This document shows, one piece after another, positions 31,157 to 42,142 of a DNA stretch of 64,000 nt. A program made the translations under genes and the position numbers. Source of the stretch: Azolla caroliniana (Eukaryota; Polypodiophyta); the NCBI GenBank assembly GCA_043228905.1, contig JBHGNT010000008.1:14694001-14758000 (forward strand), read 5' to 3'. The notes below the pieces were generated by a model. It searched no databases, had not been told where the DNA came from, and saw nothing but the letters and a program-made list of their open reading frames with translations. Each line of letters starts with the position of its first letter. The first letter of the stretch is position 1.

Positions 31157-33410
31157 ATGAAGGCATGGGGCCGCGGTAGTCCAGACGTACCGGAAGAACC
31201 TCACACATGTACAGTAGGTAGAAAGTTTTGGTTCTCCGAAAACGGAGGTTGTACTAGAGCCGGCGTTAACGGCCGGGAGAGGAAGCGAGTGGAGGAGTGG
31301 CTCAGGGGATGTGGAGTCCTCTCCCCTGACGAAGAAATCAGCGACGTCGTGGAGGCGGTCTCTCTTGACGACACCTTGGGCGAGTTGCGAAAGGTGATCG
31401 GTGAAGACCTTAGAGAAGACCGGACCGTTCAGGTTAGTTCGATGGGAATGTACGAAGTCATCGCGGACATTGGGGAAAGGATCGGGTCGGATCGGACGGC
31501 CCGCGTGGATACAAAGTACAAGACTGTGGACCGGAAGGTGAGGCCAGTCGCGGCACCCTTGTCGGAGGGCAGCGAGGAGCGGCTAAAAGGGGTCGCGTTG
31601 GACCCAAGTTTACGGAATCCGGCTGTCATAGGGCACCGGTTCACCGACATAACACTACGGGAGCTCAAGGTTGGTGGGGGTGGCTTTCTACTGCCGGCGG
31701 AGGAGGATAGGTTTCGGAGAATGCTTGAAAGGCATGGGAAAGCCTTCGCATTCTCGCTGGAGGAGATCGGGTGCGTGGACCCGACGATTGTCGAACCGAT
31801 GGTGATCTTCACAGTACCACATGTACCGTGGAATCTCAAACCGATTTCGGTGCCGAGAGCTCATATCCTGAAGTTGATGGAGCTTCTGAAGCAAAAGGTG
31901 GAGATGGGCATCCTCGAACTGTCGAGTGCCCCATATTTGAGTTGGTGGTTTACGGTGCCGAAGAAGAACCACACGCTGCGCTTCATTCAGGACCTGCAAC
32001 CGGTCAACAGGGTGACCATCCGTAATGCTGGAATCGGACCGACCATAGACGAGTTTGCGGAGGCCTTCACTTGAAGATCGATCTATTCAGTCTGTGACTT
32101 ATACTCGGGGTACGACCAGTTCTAGCTAGCCGTGGAGAGCAGGGATATCACCACGATGCGAACTCCTCTCGGCCTAGTATGGATGTGTACCCTACCACAA
32201 GGTGGGACGAATTCGGTGTCGCATATGGTGAACACAATGAACAAGGTGCTGAGGGACTGCATCCCGGACATCACCATGCTATTCTTGGACGACATCCTGA
32301 TAAAGGTTTCCGGTGGAAGATGCGAACGAGACTGTCGGGCCAGACGGATGCCGGAGGTTCGTCGTGAACCACATTAATGACTGCGAGAAGGTGCTACAGA
32401 GGCTCGAGAGCGCACGACGAACCTTCTCCGGAGAAAAATCGGCGTTCGGGCAGTCGGAGATCCTGGTGGTCCCACACCTGTGCGGGCCTTACGATAGGAA
32501 ACCGTCTCCGGAAAAGGTAGAGGCCATCTCCTCAATGAGGAATGATTGCGGGTTGGTTACGGAGGTCCGCAGATTCTTGGGTGCATGCGCGTTCTACCAC
32601 ATCTGGATCCCGCACTACACACATGTCGCGGAACCCCTCTACGGACTATTGAAAGGGGGGCGTAGCTTTGAGTGGAGGATGGAGCACACGGAGTCGGGCT
32701 GGAGACTAAAGGAGGCGCTTACGGTAGCGCCAGCTCTCCGTAACACGGTTTACGGCAAGGGAGTCCCCATCTACATGAGGTGGACACGAGCCCGACCAGG
32801 ATCGGGTGGGTGATCAACCAGGAGGACGAGGACGGCGCACGGTTCCCGATCCGGTTCGGGGCGAAGGTATTGAGCGAGCGGCAACGAAGATACGCCCAAG
32901 TCAAGTGCGAACTATGGGGTATCGTTTCAGCAGTCAAAGCCGACAGGGACTACCTAATCGGGACGGAGGTAATAATCGAGACGGATTGCCTGCCGATACT
33001 CGGCATGGTTTCCGGATGCGCGACGCCGGACCTAGCAATGCTCCAGTGAATAGCGTACATTAAGTCCCTGAACCCGAAGATACGGCACATCTCCGGAAAG
33101 GATAATGCGAAAGGATAACGCCATGGCCGACATGCTTTCGAGAGCGAGGTTCAACGACGAAGACGGCATGGTTTCGGATGACGAAGAAGTCGGCAAGGAC
33201 TTCTTCGGGTCAGCTAACGTGACGACGAGGAAAGGGGACACTCCGGCGCTTAACGAATTCGACGAAAGCAGGTACGACGGGGAGTGGCTCCAAATTGGGA
33301 GGTTCCTACGGGCGATGATGCTAGACGCAACGTGGACGAGAGAAGAGGCAAGCTGGGTACGAAAGAAGGCGTACCGATTCATCCTACGGGACGAGTGCAT
33401 ATAGAGGCAC
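31157..33410 (+). pseudogene. gypsy reverse transcriptase and RNase H (copy D)
   Basis: RT text: VPRAHILKLMELLKQK, RFIQDLQPVNRVTIRNAG (about 31980), YSGYDQF (about 32108, followed by TAG), LPQGGTNSVSHMVN and the catalytic LFLDDILIK (about 32282-32308). A stop at 32072 (TGA for Arg) and a frameshift after 32308 break it. RNase H covers 32780-33150 (text such as GAKVLSERQRRYAQVKCELWG and ETDCLP). The FLDDI-IKG form of the catalytic box and the surrounding phrases resemble gypsy elements of fungi more than usual plant gypsy; that is my recollection of the families, not a search. Confidence 0.85.
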
Positions 33411-33414
33411 CCAA

Positions 33415-34617
33415 AGAAAAGAAACGGCATCTTGCTCCGAGTAGAGGCAAAGAAAGAAGAAAAGGAGGAATTACTGGCGGCATTTCACGAGAGTCCTTGG
33501 GCCGGGCACTGTGGAGCGTGGGCCACATTCGAGAAGCTGAAGGAGAAGTACTGGTGACCGGGGCTGTACCGGGATGTGCATCGGTTCGTAACGACTTGCG
33601 AAAGCTGTCAGATGCACTCCGTAGTCCGACATCGGGATGAGCTACACCTGACCTACCCGCCTACGGTGCATTTCAAGTGGATGGTGGACTTGGTGACGAT
33701 GCCGATGGGAGTAGGGCAGATGCGATACCTGGTGCTTGCGCGGGAAGACTTAACAAACCAGGTGGAAGGCTATGCACTGCAGAACAAGACAACCACGGTG
33801 GTATGCTGGTTCCTGATCGAAGAGGTAGTGTGTCGATACGGGTGCGTCAGGAGGATCGTGGCGGACCGGAGAGAGCTAGAAGTGTAGGAAGCTGAGGAGT
33901 TGTTCAACCGGCTAGGGGTCAAACTCTCCCTCACTACGGCGTACAATCCGGAGGTGAACAGGAAGGTAGAACGTGGGCACAAGCCGATCGTAAAGGCGTT
34001 GGTGCGTGCATGCGGAGGGCAGGTCGGGAATTGGCCGCGGCTCCTTCCTTACGCACTATAGGCGGACCGAACTACGCACAGTTCAGTGACAAGCTTTATG
34101 CTGGCAGAGCTGATGTTTGGACAAAAGCCGATTATGCTGGTGGAACGGACAGTTTCTTCGTGGGCGGCGGTAGATTGGAAGGACGAGATGAGCCGGGAGT
34201 TGTTGCTGGCGGCGCGGATTCGGCAACTCGAGCGGAGGCCAGAGGACATGAAACGGGCGAAGGCTACGGGCGGCAAGGGAGCGGAACATGACCCAGTTCA
34301 ACCGGACGCACCGGTTGTGACCAAAGAAGGTCGAGGAAGGCGACTGGGTCTTGGTATACGACAGCAACCTCGACAATCAGCACAAGACGGTGCGAAAGTT
34401 CGCTAGGAGATGGTTCGGGTCCTACACGGTGACGAGCGCGAACGACAACGACACGTACAACCTCGCGGAACTCGACAGGACACGATTAGTGGTACTGGTG
34501 GCCGGGAAGCGGATCAAAGCGTTCAAGAAGCGGTTCGAAGACGAGCCGGAGCCGGCGAGCAAGAGCGACGACGACGATCGGTTTGGGCCCGGTGAAGAAT
34601 CAGAGAGCGACAAGTGA
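33415..34617 (+). pseudogene. gypsy integrase (copy D)
   Basis: HHCC zinc-binding part around 33490-33610 (AFHESPWAGH ... CESCQMHSVVRH), then the catalytic core with WMVDLV (first Asp), IVADRRE (second Asp) and NRKVERGH (Glu), with a TAG at 33885. The C-terminal part, with DGDWVLVYDS-like text, is found at 34340-34617. Frames change at about 33990 and 34290. It would insert the cDNA; the 4-bp target duplications in this window show the family's staggered cut. Confidence 0.82.
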
Positions 34618-34686
34618 AGCCGGTTTCCTTCAGTATCTACCCATCTCTGGTGCATGCTGGTGGATGCGTGGTTTGGTGGGGGTGGA

Positions 34687-35340
34687 TGTCGTGAAGAAAA
34701 CCGGCCATAGGCGGAATCAGAGAAAAAGGCGCATGAACCGGCTCTTACGTGGGTGGACGCGAGAATTGATATTTTGTGCATAATTCATAATTAGGTCGAC
34801 TGATGTAAATACTAGGTAGTACACATTTATTAGGGGATTTCTGCGTATCGTTGTCGAAAGGGACAGGGAATAAAGCGATTTGGCTAGGGAAGGAGGGTCT
34901 CCCCTTGGCAAACTACTTAAGGAGCGAGAGAAGGAAGAAAGGGGATCGCGCGTTGGCGAGGACGAAGTGCTGCTACAGAACCGAGGGCCGAGCTCTCTCT
35001 CCTCGGATCTTCGTTCTCTGTGGGTGTCGAGAGTTCGCTACCTCTGCTTCGTGGACAGCCCGTGTGCTTCTAGCAGAGGCTCTCCCCCCCCTTTTTGTTT
35101 CTTCGAGTCGAGTGGCTGTCGTCTGTGTGCATGAGTAGGACCCCGTGTCAGGTCCATTACCGGTTTGCCGGTTGTAACTATTCGAGTTGTAAGCCACTGA
35201 TTATAGTAATCGGATTCCTGTTTCTTGCTCTTATTTCTTTCTGTGTATTTGCAACTCTCTCTCTCTCACACACTCTCTCCTTGGTCCAAGACCCCTGTGG
35301 TCCCGCCTCTTCCTACACGCGAACGCAAAACTTCACGACA
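34687..35340 (+). repeat. 3' LTR of gypsy copy D
   Basis: 654 bp, TGTCGTGAAG to CTTCACGACA, preceded by a purine-rich tract (TGGTGGGGGTGGA, about 34673). Followed by the second copy of the ACGG target duplication. Confidence 0.92.
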
Positions 35341-36310
35341 ACGGGATGGACGAAAGGATGAACCGGACCATAATGGAGAGAGTCCGGAGCATGTTGTCAC
35401 ATGCAAAGTTACCCAAGACGTTTTGGGTTGAGGCGTTGATGACGGCGACCTATGTGATAAATAGATCACCCTCAGCACCCTTGGAAGGAAACTTGACCGG
35501 TAAAGATGTATCTTACCGACATCTATAGGTGTTTGGGTCTCTCGCAGATGTGCATGTTGCAAAGGACAAGAGAGCAAAGCTGGATCCGAAGTCTAGGACA
35601 TGCATATTCCTTGGATACGACGATGATGAATTCGGTTACCGGGTGTGGGATCTGGTCGACAAGAAGGTGTTCCGGAGTCGGGACATAGTCTTCATGGAAG
35701 ACATGACCATTACCGACTGGGAGTCGAAGAAGGTGATGAACTCCGGATCATTCATTGAAAACCGGCTTGAGAACACAAGGACTTATCGGGTTGAAAACCG
35801 GACACTAGCCGGTAACCGGATGACATTTGACAAACCGGCCGGATATGGACAAGAAATCGAACTGACCAAAGAAGAAGAAGAAGAAGAAGAAGAAGACACT
35901 GGAACCAGACAAGATCCTGAATCGGATGAGGATGAGGAACAATCGAAGGAACCGACAGTCTGAAACGAGGGACGGAGATATCCTCTCCGAGAGAGAAGAG
36001 CCCCTCGGAGATTTCCGGATGCAGAGCATGTGTTGCTAACCGATGAGGGGGAGCTGGAAAGCTTCGAAGAAGCAAAGAGAAACACCCACAACTGCAAGTG
36101 GTTGAGTGCCTTCTAGGATGAATTGGATTCCTTGCATGAGAACCACACGTATGAACTGATGGAGTTGTCGAAAAGAAAGAGGACACTCCGGAACAAGTGG
36201 GTGTACAAGCTGAAACCGGGAGATGCCGGAAATCCCCCAAGGTATAAGGCCCGAATTGTGGTGAAGGGCTTCCAGTAGAAGAAAGGAGTGGACTTCGATG
36301 AGATCTTTGC
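35341..36310 (+). pseudogene. copia integrase end, linker and RT start (copy E, continued)
   Basis: Continues copy E after the gypsy insertion: MNRTIMERVRSML, KVFGSLADVHV, FLGYDDDEFGYRVWD, an acidic linker (Glu run at 35869-35892, GAA repeats), YPLRERRAP and the RT start. A TAG at 36276-36278 replaces a Gln codon (FQ-stop-KKGVDFDE), the same codon as in copy A. At 36310 the coding sequence ends within EIFA and switches to an inverted gag. Confidence 0.85.
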
Positions 36311-36739
36311 GAGTACCTCATCGGCAAGAGGTACTTCCAACGAGATTACTTGATGTATTAGCCCCTAGAAGGCATTCATGTGCTCCGCCATACTGGAGCC
36401 GTCTTGGTACCGGAGCCTCACTAGCTTCCGGAATACCAAAACCCGGTTAACAGCATTCTTGTTCTGGAACATGATGTCGATCTTCTCCCAGAGTTCATGG
36501 GCCTTACTGTCTTCATTGAAGTTGTTGTACAAGCTCATGTCGATGAAGCACCGGATGTATATCGTCGTCTTCATGTGCATCACCTCCCACACTATGGCAT
36601 CGATCTTATCCGGTCTCTTGTCCCCAAACTGAACCGGCAACCAAAGATCTTTGACCACCTGCATATCCCTCATCTTCGACTTCCACACTGAGTAGATGGA
36701 GCCGGTGAGCTTGAACATGCCACTGAATGATTCTTTCAT
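36311..36739 (-). pseudogene. copia gag N-terminus in inverted orientation (copy F)
   Basis: The minus strand starts at ATG 36739 (MKESFSGMFKLTGS) and runs through DGSSMAEHMNAF to LEVPLADEV at 36311, where it joins copy E's RT head on. Only the first roughly 140 residues of gag are present. With the LTR to its right this is the 5' part of an element of the same family as E. Confidence 0.85.
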
Positions 36740-36768
36740 TTTTTTTGTTGTTCTCTTTGATACCAGTT

Positions 36769-37284
36769 TGAGAGGAATAGCACAGAATACTACTTAGCCA
36801 CAACCGAGTCTTGAATCACTTCGATAAGAGTGCAACACAGGAATGGGAATAGACGTACACACAAAAGAGAGTACACATGATGTTTACGTGGAAAACCCTA
36901 AATGGGAAAAACCACGGGAGCCCACAAACTCCAACTATCACTATGAAGAAAAGAGGGTACAATTAGAGACTCAGAGGAAACAACCTCAAGCTCTGTTTCA
37001 TCGCCAACCGGTGGTTACAATAGAGTATTTCTCTGTATCTCACACTCATTCACTCTCTCGTTGTCTATACAACAATATATCAACTCCTACAACATCAACT
37101 GCATAATACATAAAGTGATTGCCCTAAGTCATATTTATACTTATATGAACTTAGGGCTATTTACAAATATAGCCTCAATAGGCTTACTCAAGAAACATAT
37201 TTACAGATATTTCTCTCTTCCAGTTCTCACCGGGTGCTCTTCATTCATCACCGGATCCCATCCAGAGGGACCAATTTCCCAACA
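36769..37284 (-). repeat. LTR of copia copy F
   Basis: 516 bp; on the minus strand it starts TGTTGGGAAATTGG (37284) and ends CTCTCA (36769), with the primer site TGGTATCAAAGAG next to it. It is the uninterrupted counterpart of the copy E LTR and shows what the PLE insertion removed. Confidence 0.88.
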
Positions 37285-38750
37285 CATAGCACATATGCTG
37301 GGTGAATGTAATCCGAGAATTTCGGGAAGCCGAATACGAGGAAGAAAGCCTGATGATTGGGAAGGTGCTACAAGAAATCGAGGAATCATCGGACAATATG
37401 GAAAAGAGAGTCGAGATCCGACGTAAGAAACAACAAGTCTAGAAGTTCTTCGTGAACAATGGATTAATTTGGAGGGAGCCGAAAAGTCCGGATGGCATAC
37501 CAGTATGGGTAGTTGAAACAAAAGAGCAACGCAATCGAATAATATCCGAATTCCACGAATCCGATTGGGCTGGACATCGGGGAACATGGGCAACATTTGC
37601 GAAGGTCAAGCAAAAATATTGGTAGAAGAATATGTACAAATATGTAGCGGAGCTCACGGGAAGCTGCGAAAAATGTCAAATCTACACTGGAGTTCGACAC
37701 CGAGATGAATTACATCCGACATTCTCACCGACAATCAACTTCAAATGGATGGTCGCCATTGTGGCCATGCCAACCGGGATCAGACAAAAGAAGTACTTGA
37801 TATTAGCTCGGGAAGATCTAACGAACCAAATAGAAGGTCGAGCGCTACGGAGGAAAACATGTTCTGCAGTATGCCAATTTCTCTTGGAAGAAGTGTTCTG
37901 CAGGTTCAGATGCGTAGGACAAGTGATTGCGGATCGGGGAGAACTTCACTCTGATAAAGCTAGGGAATTCTTTGCCAAACATGGAGTACGGTTAACACTA
38001 ACCACAACATACAATCCGGAAGCCAACGGGAAGATTGAACGAGGACATAGTCCAATCGTTAAAACACTTGCAAAAGCATGAGATGGAAGGGTGAAGAATT
38101 GGCCGCAGATGCTTCCATATGCCCTATGGGCAGATCGCACAATGCATAGTTCCATGACTGGTTATATGCCAACGGAACTTATGACCGGCCAAGCACCGGT
38201 AATGTCGGCGGAAACCGCAATTTTGACATGGAGAGTGCTGCCTTGGAAGGAAGAGATGGGCTGGGAAGAACTACTAGTCGTTCGGATACGACAACTAGAG
38301 AGAAGACCGAAAGACATAGCGGAAGCAATACACCGACAACAAGAAGCACGGTTCCGGAACAAAAGTCAATTCGACACAAAGCATCGTCTACGATCACAGG
38401 AGATTGAAGAAGGAGATTGGGTGATAGTCTATGACAGTAGTTTAGATCATCAACACACAACGATCCAAAAATTCGCTAAAACGTGGTTTTGACCATATGA
38501 AGTTTTCGACAACGGAACCTACCAACTAAGTGAGTTCAATGAAACGGTACTATGGGTGCCTATAGCGAGTAAACGGGTGAAAATTTTCAAGAAGTGAACT
38601 GATGACGAACCCTACATGACCTTACACAAGACCATCAGTGAGGAGCAATCAAACAAAGATCATGGTGGTGCGAAAAGCAAAGAAAGTGGGCTAGAATTGA
38701 TAATCGACATAAGGGGAGAATCCGAGAGTGCTATGGATGAAGGAGAATAA
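37285..38750 (+). pseudogene. gypsy RNase H-integrase linker and integrase (copy G2)
   Basis: Same family as copy D but less decayed. Text: SDWAGHRGTWATFAKVKQKYW (stop at 37624), SCEKCQIYTGVRHRDELH (zinc-binding Cys pair), FKWMVAIVAMP (first catalytic Asp position reads Ala-Ile), VIADRGE (second Asp) and NPEANGKIERGH (Glu). Stops at 38080, 38490 and 38598. The C-terminal part EGDWVIVYDSSLDHQHTTIQ matches the end of D. The left side is cut at the LTR of copy F. Confidence 0.85.
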
Positions 38751-38805
38751 TAGGCATCGGAACATTGGCACATACCGGAGGATGTGCGGGTTCGGAGGGG
38801 GCGAG

Positions 38806-39541
38806 TGTCGTAGTGTAATGCTCACGCTACGTGAAATATGTAAGAAATATCCGATTAAGTATGCATAAAGAAATAAAAGAAAATATTAAAATATATGTTA
38901 CATGCATAGGGCAAGATTCAAACCCTGTACATCCACATAAGCAAACCACAAACCTTACCATTGTACTAACGTATCATAAGTTATCTAAATATAGATTTAA
39001 TATCTATAAGAGTTATATTTACGCCTATTTTTATAAAAAGCAACCCATGCACATTTAGAGTGTGTAAAAACTTTATTTAGATGAAAAACACAAACAAAGA
39101 AAACGTTACTCATGCACGTCTAGAGTGCATGAGCAAGATATTTAGAAATTGACAGCATGGTAGAAAAAGCTATTCAGGGACGTCTAGTGTGCATGAACAC
39201 TTTAGAAAAGCATTATGCTATGTTTAGCCTCTTCCATCACTACATAAGGCAAAGAGAAATATGTATATGGTTGTTAATTTTTTATAAGGGTTGATTAATA
39301 TATTATATTTGTGGGATTCACGAATTTGCCATCTATTTCTCTCTTGCAATCTAAATTCATATTCTTTCCTAAACATTAATTAATACACTATACCCATGGG
39401 ATTCATGAGTTTCATATCTTTCTTTCTTATACTCTATTCATATTCATAACTAAACTTGTCTCAAATTTTTCCTCTTCCTAGTCCAAAACCCTAGTGGTTC
39501 CCAACGACTCATGCAACAATCCGGCGCTGAGAGGCACAACA
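38806..39541 (+). repeat. 3' LTR of gypsy copy G2
   Basis: 736 bp, TGTCGTAGTG to GGCACAACA, preceded by the purine tract TTCGGAGGGGGCGAG. Followed by ACGT. It contains, antisense to the element (minus strand, about 38971-38905), a tRNA-like segment with TAGTACAATGGTAAGG (A box) and GGGTTTGAATCTT (B box). It resembles the solo LTR at 54043-54825. Confidence 0.85.
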
Positions 39542-40314
39542 ACGTATTTTTAGGAGTCAGTGTCAGTCGCTCGTATGAGCATTGAAGTACTTGTCAGTAC
39601 TTCTATCAGTCCTTTTAAGGACTCGTATAAAAAGTGTTCGGTAGGACATTTGTACGTACAAAGAGTGGTATTGTTTTGAATTTAGTTTATGTTGTTTTGC
39701 TCTCTTTGTCTCTCCTATGTACTATGTATTCTAAGCTTCCATTAAACTTGTCTATATTCTGGAGAGGCCGATGAGGCATGGACATGTGGAAGGAGATTGG
39801 CTAACCAAGGACTAGCCACATATAGGGGGAGCGACCGAAAGAGAGAGCCAAAGACAGAGTCAACCGAACCAAGGGGAGGTGAAGCTGAGAAGGGCAAGAA
39901 AGGATGCAAAGTCAAGAAGGATAGAGCCAACCAAGGGAAGGCCAAGACCAAGACATGGGCAGTTGTACTCTGTTCCTGTGATTGTAACTGCTTGAGATTG
40001 GTCTCCAGGCAACCAAATTCGTGCTTCATTCGGCTTATCAACATTCGGGAGGATCAGTTGGATCCATCCCTCTCATCGCTGCAGTCATCCGAAGTAGGAT
40101 TGGCCTAAACAATTGGTTTCTTGTGATCGGTATTCGGCATACAATCGGAAGCTAACCAGAGTTACTCCAAGAAGCTTCAGCAAACAAGTATCCAAAACCA
40201 AACCGACTCTGGTTCAAGACCGACTAGAACGATATCGGGTGGGTCAACCGGCTGCACCCCACTAAGGTTTCTAGTCAACTCCGAACAGAGTCTTACCAAC
40301 CGAAACCCAATCAG
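39542..40314 (+). other. probable 5' LTR and leader of copia copy H
   Basis: No protein is seen. The stretch precedes the gag ATG at 40315 and holds a TATA-like CGTATAAAAAGTG (about 39627) and T-rich text after it. A possible LTR end is GGCCTAAACA (40100-40109), followed by a degenerate ATTGGT primer site. No second LTR copy is in the window, so the boundaries are uncertain. Confidence 0.5.
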
Positions 40315-41094
40315 ATGGCATCAACATCCAGCTCATCGGAGATGAGTGTAAGGAGGTTCGACGGTTCGAACTTCAACTTTTGGAAGGAACAAATGCAGGA
40401 CTATCTCATAGTCAAGAGTCAGATAGACCCGATTGAGAATAAAAATACTCCAGAAGCATACAAGGCAAAGGAGTGGCTAAAGCTGGACAGAATCGTCCGT
40501 GCCACGATTCAGATACACTTTTCGGATTCTGTGTACTTCACAGTGCAATCATGCTCGATAGCTTTTGAACTTTGGAAAACACTATTGGAAACTTATGAAA
40601 AGAAGGTCGCCGCAACGAAGATGTATCTAATCAGGCGCCTCTACAACGTGTGGATGAAAGAATTCGATTTGGTTCAGGCAGACCTCAACGAGTACAAAAG
40701 CCTAAGCTCCCAAATATCGTCTCAGGGGACGACAATCGAGGATGAAATCAGAGTAATGATACTCATGAGTAGTCTCCCCTCTTCTTTGGAAACTTTCGTC
40801 ACAGCCGTGTGCAATGCTTCAACAACTGCCATTAAGTACTCTGAAATCACGAGCGCAATCCTGACTGAAGCAGCTCGGAGAAAGTCTTTTGCCAAAGACT
40901 CGGCAGATGAAGCTTACATCGTACAAGGTTCGACCGACCAATCGAACAACTATGGAAGCAGTTCTTCCCGACCGCCAAACAATCAGCAAAGCTGGAGCAA
41001 GTCCCGGGAAAACCGAATCTGCAACTACTACAACGAACCGGGACACATCAAAGCTGACTGTCGGGCACTCAAAGCAAAAACCGACAAAGCTTAG
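40315..41094 (+). CDS. copia gag (copy H, different family)
   Basis: 259 residues, ATG at 40315 (MASTSSSSEMSVRRFDGSNF), a UBN2-type gag: FNFWKEQMQDYL near residue 22, VAATKMYLIRRLYNVWM near 105, then SLPSSLETFVTAV. A zinc knuckle CNYYNEPGHIKADC (about 238-251) has Tyr where the second Cys belongs. It ends in TAG at 41092; the frame then goes on to protease. It would form the particle; the lost Cys suggests decay. Confidence 0.82.
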   Translation: MASTSSSSEMSVRRFDGSNFNFWKEQMQDYLIVKSQIDPIENKNTPEAYKAKEWLKLDRIVRATIQIHFSDSVYFTVQSCSIAFELWKTLLETYEKKVAATKMYLIRRLYNVWMKEFDLVQADLNEYKSLSSQISSQGTTIEDEIRVMILMSSLPSSLETFVTAVCNASTTAIKYSEITSAILTEAARRKSFAKDSADEAYIVQGSTDQSNNYGSSSSRPPNNQQSWSKSRENRICNYYNEPGHIKADCRALKAKTDKA

Positions 41095-41154
41095 AGAGCG
41101 GATCAGAAGAGTGGCTGGCATGAAGTCAACTACGTCGGCTCTTCAGCCGAAATT

Positions 41155-41511
41155 TTGACGACCGACCTGAACATATTGTCCATAGAGAACCCAGTCCAAT
41201 CAGAAGTTTTGCTTACGACTGAGGAATCGAGCACATGGCTCCTGGACTCGGGTGCATCATATCATGGGACACCTCACCGATCTCAGTTTAGGCAATACTC
41301 GGACCGGCACTCCGACTCTGCTCGAGTCGAGAACTCGCAACACTGTGCCATAATCGGAATTGGCACCGTAGAGCTCAACTTTTCGGGTGGCTCTACACTC
41401 GTACTACACAACATCTGACACGTTCCTGAGCTTTCAAAACCCTTGGTCTTAGTCCGACAACTTGATGAAGCCAGCATCCGTGTCGGGTTCTCATAAGGAG
41501 GGTGGACACTC
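41155..41511 (+). pseudogene. copia protease (copy H), cut by element I
   Basis: Reads STWLLDSGASYHGTP, with the aspartic protease DSGAS, then IIGIGTVELNFSGGSTLVLHNI, a stop (TGA) at 41416, and HVPELSKPLVLVRQLDEA. It ends at GGWTL, where the LTR of element I begins. The following roughly 70 residues (pre-integrase zinc region) are absent; the sequence resumes at 46827. Confidence 0.82.
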
Positions 41512-42111
41512 TGTTGGGATTACGGTCCCTTCGGATGGGATGGTCGGATGTCGGAGATGAATGACGACAAGCCCGGTTGCGGTTTCGGAACCGGATGATG
41601 AAGACCCCGGCGTCGGAGCCGGATGACGAATGTACCCGGAGAGAGATCTGGATGCGGGGACATATCTGTGAATATGTTTGCCAAGGGCCCTTGAGGCTAT
41701 AGTTGTAAATAGCCCTAAAGTCATATGTGTATAAATATGACTTAGGGCAAACAGTTTTAATGTTGCTACTCATTTTTCTGTTTTTCCACTCAAGAGGAGT
41801 GAAGAGAGAGCAGCCGTGAGAGAGATAGAGCGTGAGAGAGGAAGAGGTCGACGCCTCTGTGTAATACCGCCGCCTGTGGCGAGGACATCGAGCTCAAGGT
41901 CGTCGCCTTGCAGCTCGCCATTGTATATTTCTCTGTGCATAGTTTTGGTTTGGAGTCTTGCACTCCCGTGGTTTTTCCCATCTAGGGTTTTCCACGTTAA
42001 TCCCTGTGTTATCGTGTCTTTCTCTGTGTTTCCTATTTTCTGCTGCATTGATTCGCGATTCCTCGGTTGTGGCCGAGTGGTGAAGGCGAATCGGAGCGTC
42101 GATTCTCAACA
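41512..42111 (+). repeat. 5' LTR of copia copy I
   Basis: 600 bp, TGTTGGGATTACGG to GATTCTCAACA. R/U5 text shared with copies A and B. Differences from the 3' LTR seen by eye are T/C near 41653, T/A in the GACTTAGGG segment, G/A in CCGCCGCC and T/G in GACATCGAG. Confidence 0.95.
41732..41739 (+). promoter_or_regulatory. TATA box of the copy I LTR promoter
   Basis: TATAAATA followed by TGACTTAGGGC. The same TATAAATATGAC block is found in the LTRs of copies A, E and F, so it is conserved across the copia families here while flanking LTR sequence is not. The downstream CACTCAAGAGGAG region would be near the transcript start. Confidence 0.65.
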
Positions 42112-42142
42112 AACTGGTATCAGAGCGACTGCAGTGCAGAAA

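Larger units (their letters stand above)
28405..35340 (+). mobile_element. Ty3/gypsy retrotransposon (copy D), complete but decayed
   Basis: LTRs 28405-29057 and 34687-35340 (653 and 654 bp; TGTCGTGAAG...GACA). Both flanks carry ACGG (28401-28404 and 35341-35344), a 4-bp target duplication. Rejoining the flanks restores the copia integrase text around NG-MNRT. Internal order is gag, protease, RT, RNase H, integrase: gypsy order. The primer site after the left LTR, TTGGTGAACCCGACGTG, is not the tRNA-Met type. Both LTRs and ORFs have accumulated many changes. Confidence 0.92.
20525..36310 (+). mobile_element. Ty1/copia element (copy E) with two nested insertions
   Basis: Plus-strand copia with its 5' LTR from 20525, primer site TGGTATCAGAGC at 26611-26622, gag-pol from 26638, and sequence as far as RT at 36310. 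A Penelope-like element (21028-26598) sits in its LTR and a Ty3/gypsy element (28405-35340) in its integrase. RNase H and the 3' LTR are absent: at 36310 the sequence switches to an inverted gag of the same family. Confidence 0.85.

Noticed and set aside
28401-35344. 5-bp target duplication for gypsy D (AACGG/ACGGG)
   Set aside because: The five-base strings do not match in register; only ACGG is shared, and 4 bp restores the copia frame.
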